NCBI GenBank assembly: GCA_944387055.1
Contig: CALXDL010000063.1
Span: forward strand, 1-64,000
Reading direction: 5' to 3'
From: an uncultured Oscillospiraceae bacterium
GTDB taxonomy: Bacteria; Bacillota; Clostridia; Oscillospirales; Oscillospiraceae
DNA: 64,000 nucleotides
Shown piece after piece: positions 43,054-51,413 of this stretch. How positions within the stretch are numbered: position 1 is the first letter of the stretch; each line of letters opens with the position of its first letter. Made by a program: the position numbers and the translations under genes. The notes under the pieces were generated by a model that saw nothing but the letters and a program-made list of their open reading frames with translations, was not told where the DNA came from and did no database searches.

Positions 43054-43182
43054 TCACGCCTCCCTGTCTGTATATCCCATCTTGGCCAAAAGGCGGCCGC
43101 CGGGAGACATCTCCTCCCGACGGCTATCCTTCACGATCTCCTGTTCGAGACTCCCGGGCGGCTGGATGGCTGTCCTCTCCAT
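43054..43182 (-). CDS. possible 42-residue small protein
   Basis: A short frame from ATG 43182 to TGA 43054, 42 residues, rich in Glu, Arg and Gly, with the segment SPGGRLLAKMGYTDREA. Codon third positions are mostly G or C as in real genes here. Against it: no ribosome site is visible, and it directly follows the terminator hairpin after trkH. It may be a fragment of an older gene. No function can be given. Confidence 0.3.
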   Translation of the reverse strand: MERTAIQPPGSLEQEIVKDSRREEMSPGGRLLAKMGYTDREA

Positions 43183-43189
43183 GCAAAAG

Positions 43190-43233
43190 GAAGCCCCCTG
43201 GTGCGGCACAGCTGTGCCGCACCAGAGGGCTTC
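43190..43233. terminator. large palindromic terminator after trkH
   Basis: A perfect 28-base palindrome at 43198-43225 (arms CTGGTGCGGCACAG and complement) extends to 22 base pairs with one mismatch. On the minus strand it ends in GGGGGCTTCCTTTT, fitting a terminator after trkH. Confidence 0.75.
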
Positions 43234-43282
43234 TCGATATCTCTTGCTCAGGATGTGCGCGCCACACCCCATGGGCCATCGC

Positions 43283-44764
43283 TCACAGGCCCGCCGGCCC
43301 CTGGGGCTGCGGCCGCTTCGCCGGCAGCTTCCGCTTCCAGATGGACGGTGCGAACAGCAACAGCATGGGGAATATCTCCAGTCTGCCCACCAGCATGTCG
43401 AACGACAGCAGCAGTTTCGAGGCGGCGGAGAACGCGGAGAAGTTGCCCATCGGACCCACCATCTCTAGACCCGGTCCTACATTGTTGATACAAGTCGTCA
43501 CTGCAGTGAAGGTCGTGACCAGATCGAACTCGTCCAGAGAGACCAACAAGCAGGAGAGCGCGAACACCAGCAGATAGACCGTCAGGAACAGGTGGACGCT
43601 GCGGACGTTCTTCTCGCCCAGAGGCTTCCCCTCGAACCGGACCGTGGAGATCGCATTGGGGTGGAGCATCTTACGCATATCGCTCAAAGACGCCTTGCCC
43701 AAGATCACCAGCCGCGCCACCTTGATGCCGCCGGCCGTGGAACCGGCGGACGCACCGATGAACATCAGGACCACCAGGACCGTCTTCGAGAACGTGGGCC
43801 AGAGGTTGAAGTCCGTTGTGGCATATCCAGTGGTGGTGATGATGGAAGAGACTTGGAAGAACGCGTAGCGCAGGCTTTCAGCAAAGGAGTCATAGAGGTG
43901 GAGGATATTGATGGCGATGCAGAGCACCGCCACTGCCACGATGCCCAGATAGACCCGCAGTTCCTCGGAATGGAACACGTCCCGGAACCGCCGCACCAGC
44001 AGGAAGTAATACAGGTTGAAGTTGACGCCGAACAGCAGCATGAACACACCGATCACGATGTCGAAATACGCGTTGTCATAGGCGCCCACACTCAAGTTCC
44101 GGTTACTGAAACCGCCCGTACCGGCGGAGCCGAACGAATGGATGAGGGAGTCGAACAAAGGCATCCCTCCCGCCACCAGCAGCACGACCTCGATGATGGT
44201 CATCACCAGGTAGATGCTGTAGAGGATCTTCGCCGTATCGCCCATCCGGCTCACCAGCTTCCCGACGGAAGGGCCAGGCACCTCCGCCCGCAGCAGGTGC
44301 ATCCCGTGACCGTCGGACATCGGCAGGATGGCCATGACGAACATCAGGACGCCCATGCCGCCCACCCAGTGGGTGAAGCTGCGCCAGAACAGGATGCTCC
44401 GATCCAGAGACTCTACCTCCGTCAGGATGGTGGCGCCTGTGGTAGTGAAGCCGGAGACCGTCTCGAAGATGCAGTCCACGAAGCTCTCCATGGAGCCGGA
44501 GAGATAGAACGGCAGGGCGCCGAACACAGACAGGAGGATCCAGGCCAAGGCCACGACCGCCATACCGTCACGGGCGTAGATGGACGTCTGCCGGGGCCTG
44601 CACAGGCCCATCACGGATCCCACGGCCAAGAGCAATATGGTCGGGATCAAGAACGGCTGCACGGCCTCCCCATAGATGAGCGCGACCACCATGGGCAGCA
44701 GCAGCAGTGCGCCTTCCACCAGCAATATCCTGCTGATGACGAATAGGATCATCCGATAATTCAT
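43283..44764 (-). CDS. trkH: Trk/Ktr-type potassium transporter, membrane subunit
   Basis: A 493-residue membrane protein with four pore-loop repeats. The filter Gly residues are visible in VSGFTTTGATIL, SAGTGGFSN, ITTTGYATTDF and CINNVGPGLE. It carries potassium into the cell with regulation by the TrkA subunit encoded 16 bases upstream. The length fits TrkH rather than the shorter KtrB. Confidence 0.93.
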   Translation of the reverse strand: MNYRMILFVISRILLVEGALLLLPMVVALIYGEAVQPFLIPTILLLAVGSVMGLCRPRQTSIYARDGMAVVALAWILLSVFGALPFYLSGSMESFVDCIFETVSGFTTTGATILTEVESLDRSILFWRSFTHWVGGMGVLMFVMAILPMSDGHGMHLLRAEVPGPSVGKLVSRMGDTAKILYSIYLVMTIIEVVLLVAGGMPLFDSLIHSFGSAGTGGFSNRNLSVGAYDNAYFDIVIGVFMLLFGVNFNLYYFLLVRRFRDVFHSEELRVYLGIVAVAVLCIAINILHLYDSFAESLRYAFFQVSSIITTTGYATTDFNLWPTFSKTVLVVLMFIGASAGSTAGGIKVARLVILGKASLSDMRKMLHPNAISTVRFEGKPLGEKNVRSVHLFLTVYLLVFALSCLLVSLDEFDLVTTFTAVTTCINNVGPGLEMVGPMGNFSAFSAASKLLLSFDMLVGRLEIFPMLLLFAPSIWKRKLPAKRPQPQGPAGL

Positions 44765-44780
44765 CTGTATCCCCTCGCTC

Positions 44781-46145
44781 TCATCTCAGGATGCCGCGGA
44801 TGTCTTGGAGCGTACTGTCGGTGGTGACCACGATCACATCGTCCCCCAGGCTGATGGCATTCTCGCCCGAAGGGACGATCAGCTGTCCACTGGGACGGAC
44901 GATCCCGGCTATCAGGACGTTGTCTTTGATCGGCAGGTCCCGCAGCGGCACGCCGATCAGAGGGGAATCCGCCGTCACGCCGAACTCCACCGCCTCCACC
45001 CGGCCGTCCACCAGGCGGTGCAGCGTCTTGACCTTGGAGCCGGAGGCGTTCTGCATGGTCCGCACATATTGGATGATCAGCTCCGTGGTGACGCTGCTGG
45101 CAGACACGACGCTGTCGATCATCTCCTCCGAGGCCACCAGGTCCACTAGAGCCTTGCGGTTGATCTTGGCTACCACCTTGCAGTCTCCCGCCTGTCTGGC
45201 GGCGTTCATGGCCATGAGGATGTTGGCCTCATCCATGCCGGTGATGGCCACGAAAGCATCCGTCTGGCTCACGCCCTCCTCCTGGAGCAACTCACTGTCG
45301 GTCCCGTCACCTACGATCACCAGGGCCTTGGGCAGCAGCTCGCCGAAGTGGACGCAGCGCTCCTCATCCCGGTCGATGATCTTCACGCTCATGCCCATCT
45401 CCAGCAGCTGGGCAGCCAGATAATAGCCCATCTTGCTGGCGCCCACGATCATGACGGAGGAGACCCGCCGCTTGAACACGCCCAGATGCCGGAAAAACAG
45501 CTCCAGCTCGGCCGGAGCGGCAGTCAGATATATCTTGTCCCCTGCCCGCAGCACGAAATCGCCGGAAGGGATGATGGTCTCTTCCTTCCGTGCCACAGCG
45601 CAGATCAGCACCCTGGCCCGCACATTGCGGTACAGATCGGACAGGCGCGCCCCGTCCAGACTGGTGTGTTCTGCCACACGGTATTCCACCAGCTCCAAGC
45701 GCCCCTTCGAGAATGGCTCCAGCTTCATAGCGTTGGGGAAACGGAGCACCCGGGCGATCTCCCGGGCTGCGACTTTCTCCGGATTGATGGCCATAGACAG
45801 TCCCAGATCGCCCCGCATGAAGCGCAGCTGCTTTTCATACTCCGGGTTCCGGATCCGTGCGATCGTATGCTGCACGCCCAGTTTCTTGGCCACCAGGCAC
45901 GCCAGGATGTTGATCTCGTCACTGGAGGTCGTGGCGATGAGGAGGTCTGCATGGGGCACGTCGGCCTCCTTTTGCACCAGGTACGCCGCGCCGTTCCCGC
46001 ACACGCTCATCACGTCATGGATGTTGATGATGTTCTCCACGATCTGGGGGTTCTGCTCGATGACCGTCACCTTGTGTTTCTCGGCCGACAACTGCTGCGT
46101 CAGGGCTGACCCCACTTTACCAGCGCCAACGATAACGATTTTCAT
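44781..46145 (-). CDS. trkA: Trk potassium transporter regulatory subunit TrkA
   Basis: A 454-residue protein with two RCK modules, each with a Rossmann nucleotide-binding core: VGAGKVGSALTQQL at residue 6 and VGASKMGYYLAAQL in the second half. Each is followed by a TrkA-C ligand domain. NAD(H) or ATP binding controls the TrkH gate. It starts the two-gene potassium operon. The gap upstream to acpP (46146-46536) has no gene and holds the fatty-acid promoter. Confidence 0.93.
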   Translation of the reverse strand: MKIVIVGAGKVGSALTQQLSAEKHKVTVIEQNPQIVENIINIHDVMSVCGNGAAYLVQKEADVPHADLLIATTSSDEINILACLVAKKLGVQHTIARIRNPEYEKQLRFMRGDLGLSMAINPEKVAAREIARVLRFPNAMKLEPFSKGRLELVEYRVAEHTSLDGARLSDLYRNVRARVLICAVARKEETIIPSGDFVLRAGDKIYLTAAPAELELFFRHLGVFKRRVSSVMIVGASKMGYYLAAQLLEMGMSVKIIDRDEERCVHFGELLPKALVIVGDGTDSELLQEEGVSQTDAFVAITGMDEANILMAMNAARQAGDCKVVAKINRKALVDLVASEEMIDSVVSASSVTTELIIQYVRTMQNASGSKVKTLHRLVDGRVEAVEFGVTADSPLIGVPLRDLPIKDNVLIAGIVRPSGQLIVPSGENAISLGDDVIVVTTDSTLQDIRGILR

Positions 46146-46428
46146 AACTCCCGCCCTCGCTCTATGATGTACTAACTACTTTTATTATTGCTATTGCTGA
46201 CAGCTTACAGCCTCGCGGCCATCTGTGGCCCGGCAGCTCCTATCCCGCCGCGCAGCTCGCGCCGTTGGGCGGGCCTGCCGGAAATGTACAAAGGGATTAT
46301 AAAGGAAGTTCGTTGAAAAGGGAATATTTATTTTTCGTCAAGAAGCTGAAATCTCAAGTTTTTTTCAAACCGGATAGGCGCGTCTTCCCGGATCTTCCTT
46401 TTTTGACCAGATCTCTTCCAAATTTCTC

Positions 46429-46457
46429 TTGACAAATCTAGCCTGAACGCATACAAT
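46429..46457 (+). promoter_or_regulatory. strong promoter of the fatty-acid biosynthesis operon
   Basis: TTGACA (46429-46434) and TACAAT (46452-46457) are 17 bases apart. The start falls near 46464, at the edge of a long palindrome. It should drive acpP through fabZ and the MarR gene. Confidence 0.85.
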
Positions 46458-46463
46458 CAGGCT
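46440..46463. promoter_or_regulatory. inverted repeat over the -10 of the fab promoter
   Basis: AGCCTGA (46440-46446) and TCAGGCT (46457-46463) flank the -10 hexamer with a ten-base gap. This is a possible operator, since protein bound here would cover the promoter core. Confidence 0.5.
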
Positions 46464-46464
46464 G

Positions 46465-46500
46465 AATTATTTTATTTAAAAATTTTTAACTAAAATAATT
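46465..46500. promoter_or_regulatory. 36-bp near-perfect palindrome at the fab transcription start
   Basis: Two 18-base arms (left AATTATTTTATTTAAAAA) match at 17 of 18 positions, centred on TAAAAA/TTTTTA. It lies between the -10 and the acpP ribosome site. A MarR-type regulator is encoded at the end of the same operon (55954-56436), so this is its likely operator, by analogy to FabT. An AU-only RNA hairpin is the alternative. Confidence 0.6.
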
Positions 46501-46536
46501 TTACAATTCTACATGGATCGACAAGGAGTATCGCAA

Positions 46537-46767
46537 ATGGAATTCGAGAAAGTGCGCGACATCATCGTGGAGACCCTGGGCTGTGAAGCCGATCAGGTGA
46601 CTCTGGAGGCGAACCTGGCAGACGATCTGGATGCCGATTCTCTGGCTTCCGTGGAGCTGGTGATGGCTCTGGAAGAGGCCACCGGTATCCACATCGACGA
46701 CGCGGACGTGGCGGACCTCAAGACCGTCGGCGACATCATGAACTATCTGGAAGCCCACAAGCAGTGA
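46537..46767 (+). CDS. acpP: acyl carrier protein
   Basis: A 76-residue acidic protein with the phosphopantetheine site DADSL (Ser35). It carries the growing acyl chain for all the Fab enzymes encoded downstream. The ATG at 46537 has AAGGAG eight bases upstream; the longer frame from 46513 reads into the leader. It is the first gene of the operon. Confidence 0.95.
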   Translation: MEFEKVRDIIVETLGCEADQVTLEANLADDLDADSLASVELVMALEEATGIHIDDADVADLKTVGDIMNYLEAHKQ

Positions 46768-46777
46768 GGCTACTCGC

Positions 46778-46807
46778 CCCGCCGGAGGGGATATGCTCTC
46801 CGGCGGG
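46778..46807 (+). other. stem-loop between acpP and accB
   Basis: CCCGCCGGAG (46778-46787) and CTCCGGCGGG (46798-46807) form a ten-base stem. No T-run follows. It may protect an abundant short acpP message or reduce read-through into accB. Confidence 0.6.
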
Positions 46808-46835
46808 ACAACTTTCCACTGAGAAAGGAGCCAAT

Positions 46836-47261
46836 ATGATCGATCGAGATATCTTTGACCTGATGGATCGCTTCGAGCGCAGTTCGCTCCAGGCCATGAA
46901 GCTGTCCAACGACGGGTTCACTATAGAATTGACGCGTGCTGTGGCAGCCCCTGCAGCACCGGTAGCCGTCTCTGTGCCGGCTGCACCAGCCGCCGCTCCT
47001 GCACCGGAGCAGACCACCCAGGGCGACGTCATCACCGCCCCCTTGGTCGGCACATATTACGCCACGCCCGCACCGGACCAAGCGCCTTTCGTCTCTGTCG
47101 GCGATCGGGTGAGCAAGGGCCAGACTGTGTGCCTCATCGAGGCCATGAAGATGATGAGCGAAGTCCCCGCCCCCTGTGACTGCGTCATCGAGGAAGTGCT
47201 CAAAGCCAGCGGTGAATTGGTGGCCTTCGGAGAACCGCTGTTCCGTTATCGGGCGGTGTGA
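46836..47261 (+). CDS. accB: biotin carboxyl carrier protein of acetyl-CoA carboxylase
   Basis: A 141-residue BCCP. An Ala/Pro-rich linker (about residues 35-60) leads to the biotinyl domain with the biotin site EAMKMM (Lys105). It carries carboxybiotin between AccC and AccAD to make malonyl-CoA. The ATG at 46836 has AAAGGAG five bases upstream; the longer frame from 46764 covers the stem-loop. Confidence 0.95.
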   Translation: MIDRDIFDLMDRFERSSLQAMKLSNDGFTIELTRAVAAPAAPVAVSVPAAPAAAPAPEQTTQGDVITAPLVGTYYATPAPDQAPFVSVGDRVSKGQTVCLIEAMKMMSEVPAPCDCVIEEVLKASGELVAFGEPLFRYRAV

Positions 47262-47264
47262 ACC

Positions 47265-48656
47265 ATGCTGAAGCGTGTTTTGATCGCCAACCGGGGCGAG
47301 ATCGCTCTGCGGATCCTCCGCGCTTGCCGGGAGCTTGGGATCGAGACGGTGGCCGTCTACTCCGAAGCTGACCAGGAAGCGCTCCACGTCCAATTGGCTG
47401 GGCAGGCCGTATGCATCGGTCCCGCTCGGGCCGCAGATAGCTATTTGAATCAAGAGGCCCTCCTGACCGTGGCACAGGCCACTGGCTGCGATGGCATCCA
47501 CCCCGGCTATGGCTTTTTGTCTGAAAATGCCGATTTCGCGGATGCCTGCGCTCAGGCGGGCCTCACCTTCATCGGTCCCTCTGGGGACGCGATCCGCAAG
47601 GCCGGTTCCAAATCCGCCGCGCGGAGCCTGATGCAGGCAGCCGGAGTCCCCGTGACTCCTGGTTCGGATGGTCCAGTCGCCTCTGTGGAGGCGGCCCTGG
47701 CAGCAGCTGAGTCCGTGGGGTATCCGGTGCTGCTGAAAGCCAGTGCCGGAGGCGGCGGCCGCGGGATCCGGCGGGTGGAGCAGCCCGAGGACCTGCCTGG
47801 CGCCTACGCCGAGGCAAAGGCCGAGGCTAAGGCCTGCTTCGGCGATGACGAGATGTATCTGGAGAAGCTGGTGCTCCGTCCCCGGCATATCGAATTCCAA
47901 GTGCTGGCAGACCGTTGCGGTCATACCATCCATCTGGGAGATCGAGACTGTTCCGTGCAGCGGCGCAACCAAAAGCTCATCGAGGAGGCGCCCGCCTGGT
48001 GCCTGACACCTGCACTGCGGGCACGGATGGGCGACGCTGCTGTCCGGGCAGCACAGGCCGTCGGCTATGAGAATGCCGGTACGGTGGAGTTCCTGCTGGA
48101 CAGTGACGGGGAACACTTCTATTTCATGGAGATGAATACCCGCATCCAGGTGGAGCACGGAGTCACCGAACTGGTGACCGGGGTGGATCTGGTGCGTGAG
48201 CAGCTCCGCATCGCTTCCGGCCTCTCGCTGGACATCCGTCAGGAGGATGTAGTCCTCCATGGCCATGCCATCGAGTGCCGCATCAATGCGGAGGATCCCC
48301 TCCATGGGTTCCGTCCCTGTCCCGGCAAAGTGGATTTCCTACACTTCCCCGGCGGCAACGGGGTCCGGGTGGACTCCTGCCTGTACAATGGCTGCACCCT
48401 CTCTCCCTACTATGACTCTATGGCGGCCAAGCTCCTGGCCCATGCTCCCACTCGGGTGCAGGCCATCCGCAAGATGCGCCGCTGTCTGGAGGAATTCTGC
48501 CTGGAGGGCTTCCCCACCAATGCGGAGCTCTCCTATCAGATCCTCTATCACCCCGAGTTCATCCTGAGCCAGTGCACCACCGCTTTCCTGGACGAACATC
48601 TGGAGGAGCTGCTGGCCTTCAACCGGAAGCTCGATGAAAGCGAGGCGAGCCTGTGA
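47265..48656 (+). CDS. accC: biotin carboxylase of acetyl-CoA carboxylase
   Basis: A 463-residue ATP-grasp enzyme. It begins with KRVLIANRGEIALRILRAC and has the glycine-rich ATP loop KASAGGGGRGIRRV and the catalytic segment FMEMNTRIQVEHGVTE. It carboxylates biotin on AccB using bicarbonate and ATP. It overlaps accD by four bases. Confidence 0.96.
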   Translation: MLKRVLIANRGEIALRILRACRELGIETVAVYSEADQEALHVQLAGQAVCIGPARAADSYLNQEALLTVAQATGCDGIHPGYGFLSENADFADACAQAGLTFIGPSGDAIRKAGSKSAARSLMQAAGVPVTPGSDGPVASVEAALAAAESVGYPVLLKASAGGGGRGIRRVEQPEDLPGAYAEAKAEAKACFGDDEMYLEKLVLRPRHIEFQVLADRCGHTIHLGDRDCSVQRRNQKLIEEAPAWCLTPALRARMGDAAVRAAQAVGYENAGTVEFLLDSDGEHFYFMEMNTRIQVEHGVTELVTGVDLVREQLRIASGLSLDIRQEDVVLHGHAIECRINAEDPLHGFRPCPGKVDFLHFPGGNGVRVDSCLYNGCTLSPYYDSMAAKLLAHAPTRVQAIRKMRRCLEEFCLEGFPTNAELSYQILYHPEFILSQCTTAFLDEHLEELLAFNRKLDESEASL

Positions 48657-49507
48657 ACAGCATCTTTGCCAAACGCCGGGCCAGGCTCCTGGCCATGAAA
48701 GCCATCCGGGACAACCGGACCCTGGCCGACGCCACCATCGAATGCCCCAAGTGTGGCCAGTCCAGTGAGCGCAAGCTGGTGGCCCAAGGGCTGAGCGTGT
48801 GCCCAAAATGTGGCTATCACTTCCCTATCGGCGGCTATTACCGCCTGAGCACTATCTTGGACCCCGGCTCTTTCCGTGAGCTCAACGCGAAGTATCCTGC
48901 GGGCGACCCTCTGTCTTTTCCCGGATACCGGGCCAAGCTGGAGGCCACGCAGCGCAAGACCGGCCTGGCAGAGGCCGTCGTCACCGCCACTGGTACCATC
49001 GGTGGCCGCAAGTGCGTGGTGGGCGTGCTGGACAGCCGCTTCTTCATGGGATCCATGAGCGCCGCCGTGGGGGAGAAGATCACTCTGGCCATCGAATACG
49101 CCGCCAAGAACCGCCTGCCCTTGATCTTGTTCGCCGCCAGCGGCGGCGCCCGCATGCAGGAGGGCATCCTCTCTCTGATGCAGATGGCCAAGACCAGCGC
49201 GGCCCTGGCTCGCTTCTCGGAAAAGGGCCTGCTCTATATCTCCGTTTTCACAGATCCCACCACAGGCGGTGTCACCGCCAGTTTCGCCTCCCTGGGAGAC
49301 ATCATCCTGGCGGAGCCGGGCGCCCTGATCGGCTTTGCCGGCCCGCGAGTGATCCAGCAGACCATCGGTGAGACACTTCCCGAGGGCTTCCAGCGGGCGG
49401 AATTCCAGGAGGAGCACGGCTTCGTGGACGCGGTGGTCCCCCGCATCCGTATGCGGGAGACGCTTGCCCAGCTCCTGCGTCTCCATGAGAAAGGAGGCCG
49501 CGCATGA
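48653..49507 (+). CDS. accD: acetyl-CoA carboxylase carboxyltransferase subunit beta
   Basis: A 284-residue carboxyltransferase subunit. The N-terminal zinc ribbon has Cys31, Cys34, Cys50 and Cys53 (CPKC twice). The crotonase-like core includes SGGARMQEG and TDPTTGGVTASFA. It starts at a GTG overlapping the accC stop. It works with AccA to move the carboxyl to acetyl-CoA. Confidence 0.96.
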   Translation: MNSIFAKRRARLLAMKAIRDNRTLADATIECPKCGQSSERKLVAQGLSVCPKCGYHFPIGGYYRLSTILDPGSFRELNAKYPAGDPLSFPGYRAKLEATQRKTGLAEAVVTATGTIGGRKCVVGVLDSRFFMGSMSAAVGEKITLAIEYAAKNRLPLILFAASGGARMQEGILSLMQMAKTSAALARFSEKGLLYISVFTDPTTGGVTASFASLGDIILAEPGALIGFAGPRVIQQTIGETLPEGFQRAEFQEEHGFVDAVVPRIRMRETLAQLLRLHEKGGRA

Positions 49508-50325
49508 ACCAGACACTGACCGCCGCGCAGCGGGTCGCCATCGCCCGAGACCCTCAGCGGCCCGGCATCACAGATTATATCTCCGCTCTGTTCACCGATT
49601 TCTTCGAACAGAAGGGCGACCGCCTCTGCGGTGAGGACGCCGCCATCTTAGGCGGTGTAGCATTGTTCCACGGCCGGCCTGTCACCGTCATCGGTACCCG
49701 AAAGGGCAAGACGCTGGAGGAGAACCTCAAGTGCAACTTCGGCATGCCCAATCCGGAGGGATACCGCAAAGCTTTGCGGCTGATGCGCCAGGCGGAGAAG
49801 TTCCGCCGCCCGGTGCTCACGTTCATCGACACCTCCGGCGCCTATCCCGGCTTGGAAGCTGAAGCCCGGGGCCAAGGTGAGGCCATCGCCCGCAACCTGA
49901 TGGAAATGAGCCGCTTGACGGTCCCCATCATCGCCACGATCACCGGTGAGGGCAACAGCGGCGGCGCGTTGGCGCTGGGCGTGGCCGACCGGGTCCTCAT
50001 GTTGGAGAACGCGGTGTACGCCATCTTGTCCCCGGAGGGCTTCGCTTCCATCTTGTGGAAAGATGCCTCCCGCAGCAGCGAGGCCTGCGACTTGATGAAG
50101 CTGACGGCTCCAGATCTCAAGGCCCTTGGCGTCATCGACGATATCATCCCGGAACCTGAGGGAGGCGCGCACCAAGCTCCTGCCATCGCCATGCGCCAGG
50201 TGGACCTGTACCTGAGCCGCTGCCTGGCTGAGCTGGAAAAAGAGAAGGGTCCCGCCCTGGCCGCTGCCCGGTACCAGAAATTCAGAAAGATGGGAGCGGC
50301 CGCTCCCGAGAAGGAGGAGCAATGA
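49504..50325 (+). CDS. accA: acetyl-CoA carboxylase carboxyltransferase subunit alpha
   Basis: A 273-residue carboxyltransferase subunit with FIDTSGAYPGLEAEARGQGEAIA and TGEGNSGGALALGVAD, the family core. It is somewhat shorter at the N-terminus than the ~315-residue E. coli protein, as is usual for clostridial forms. It overlaps accD and fabH by four bases each. Confidence 0.95.
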   Translation: MNQTLTAAQRVAIARDPQRPGITDYISALFTDFFEQKGDRLCGEDAAILGGVALFHGRPVTVIGTRKGKTLEENLKCNFGMPNPEGYRKALRLMRQAEKFRRPVLTFIDTSGAYPGLEAEARGQGEAIARNLMEMSRLTVPIIATITGEGNSGGALALGVADRVLMLENAVYAILSPEGFASILWKDASRSSEACDLMKLTAPDLKALGVIDDIIPEPEGGAHQAPAIAMRQVDLYLSRCLAELEKEKGPALAAARYQKFRKMGAAAPEKEEQ

Positions 50326-51272
50326 ACGGGATCAAGATCAGGGGCACCGGGCGCGGTGTCCCCTCTAAAGTCGTCACCAATGACGATATGGCCAAGATCG
50401 TGGAGACCAACGACGAATGGATCACCACACGCACCGGCATCACCCACCGCCATCACCTGGCGGAGGGCGAGACCATCACCGGTATGACCGTGACGGCCGC
50501 CCGGCGGGCTCTGGAGAACGCCGGCATCAGAGCGGAGCAGATCGGCGTGTGCATCGTGGCCACGCTGACGCCGGATACCCTGGTGCCCTCCGCCGCCTGT
50601 GTGCTCCAGCGGGAGCTGGGCCTGCCGCACGACACCGTGTGCTTCGACCTCAACGCCGCCTGCACTGGCTTCCTATATGCTCTTCATACCATGGAGTGCC
50701 TGCTGGCCGCTTCCGAGCGCAAGTACGGCCTGGTGATCGGCGCGGAGAACCTCAGCCGCATCACCAACTGGGAGGACCGCAGCACCTGCATCCTCTTCGG
50801 TGACGGCGCCGGTGCCGTCGTGGTGGAGTCTCGTGCGGAATGGCCCTCCATCTCCGCCGTCCTGGGCTGCCATGGCACCGATCAGGTGCTGCGGGTCCCC
50901 GGCGTGGAAAAAGGCGTGCCCAGTCTCATCTACATGGAGGGTACGAAGGTCTTCAAATTCGCCGTGGAGGCCGTGCCCTACTGCATCGACCAGGTGCTGA
51001 CCAAAGCGGGAAAGACCATGGATGATGTGGATTTCTTCGTCTTCCATCAGGCCAATGCCCGGATCATCGATCTGGCCGTGAGGAAATATCACATCCCCCA
51101 GGAGAAATACTACAAGAACATCGGTGAATACGGCAACACCTCCGCCGCCAGTATCCCTCTGGTCATCAGCGAGCTCCACGAACTGGGGAAAGTGGGACCC
51201 GGTTCTCGAGTCTTAGTGGTGGGCTTCGGCGGAGGCCTCACCTGGGGCGGCGCCTACGTGGAATTCGCCTGA
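50322..51272 (+). CDS. fabH: beta-ketoacyl-ACP synthase III
   Basis: A 316-residue KAS III. The triad is Cys114 in NAACTGF, His in FHQANARI, and Asn in GNTSAAS. It starts fatty-acid synthesis by condensing an acyl-CoA primer with malonyl-ACP. Its ATG overlaps the accA stop. A 141-base gap with a small GTGGGG/CCCCAC hairpin separates it from fabK. Confidence 0.96.
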   Translation: MNGIKIRGTGRGVPSKVVTNDDMAKIVETNDEWITTRTGITHRHHLAEGETITGMTVTAARRALENAGIRAEQIGVCIVATLTPDTLVPSAACVLQRELGLPHDTVCFDLNAACTGFLYALHTMECLLAASERKYGLVIGAENLSRITNWEDRSTCILFGDGAGAVVVESRAEWPSISAVLGCHGTDQVLRVPGVEKGVPSLIYMEGTKVFKFAVEAVPYCIDQVLTKAGKTMDDVDFFVFHQANARIIDLAVRKYHIPQEKYYKNIGEYGNTSAASIPLVISELHELGKVGPGSRVLVVGFGGGLTWGGAYVEFA

Positions 51273-51413
51273 TCCTCTGGGTCCCAAACCGTTCTTCCGG
51301 ACAAGGTTCCATACAGTGCCGGACTTCTGGCGGAGATGGTGGGGATCCCCCACTTCGCCGGAGAAAATTTCAGTTCGATTCGTACCGCGTATCGCGGTGG
51401 ATGGGAGATGTTT

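Noticed and set aside
46465..46500. FapR operator at the fab promoter
   Set aside because: The palindrome lacks the FapR TTAGTACC-type half-sites and no fapR or plsX is nearby; a MarR-type operator fits better.
46770..48305. 511-residue minus-strand frame over accB-accC
   Set aside because: Antisense to highly conserved carboxylase genes.
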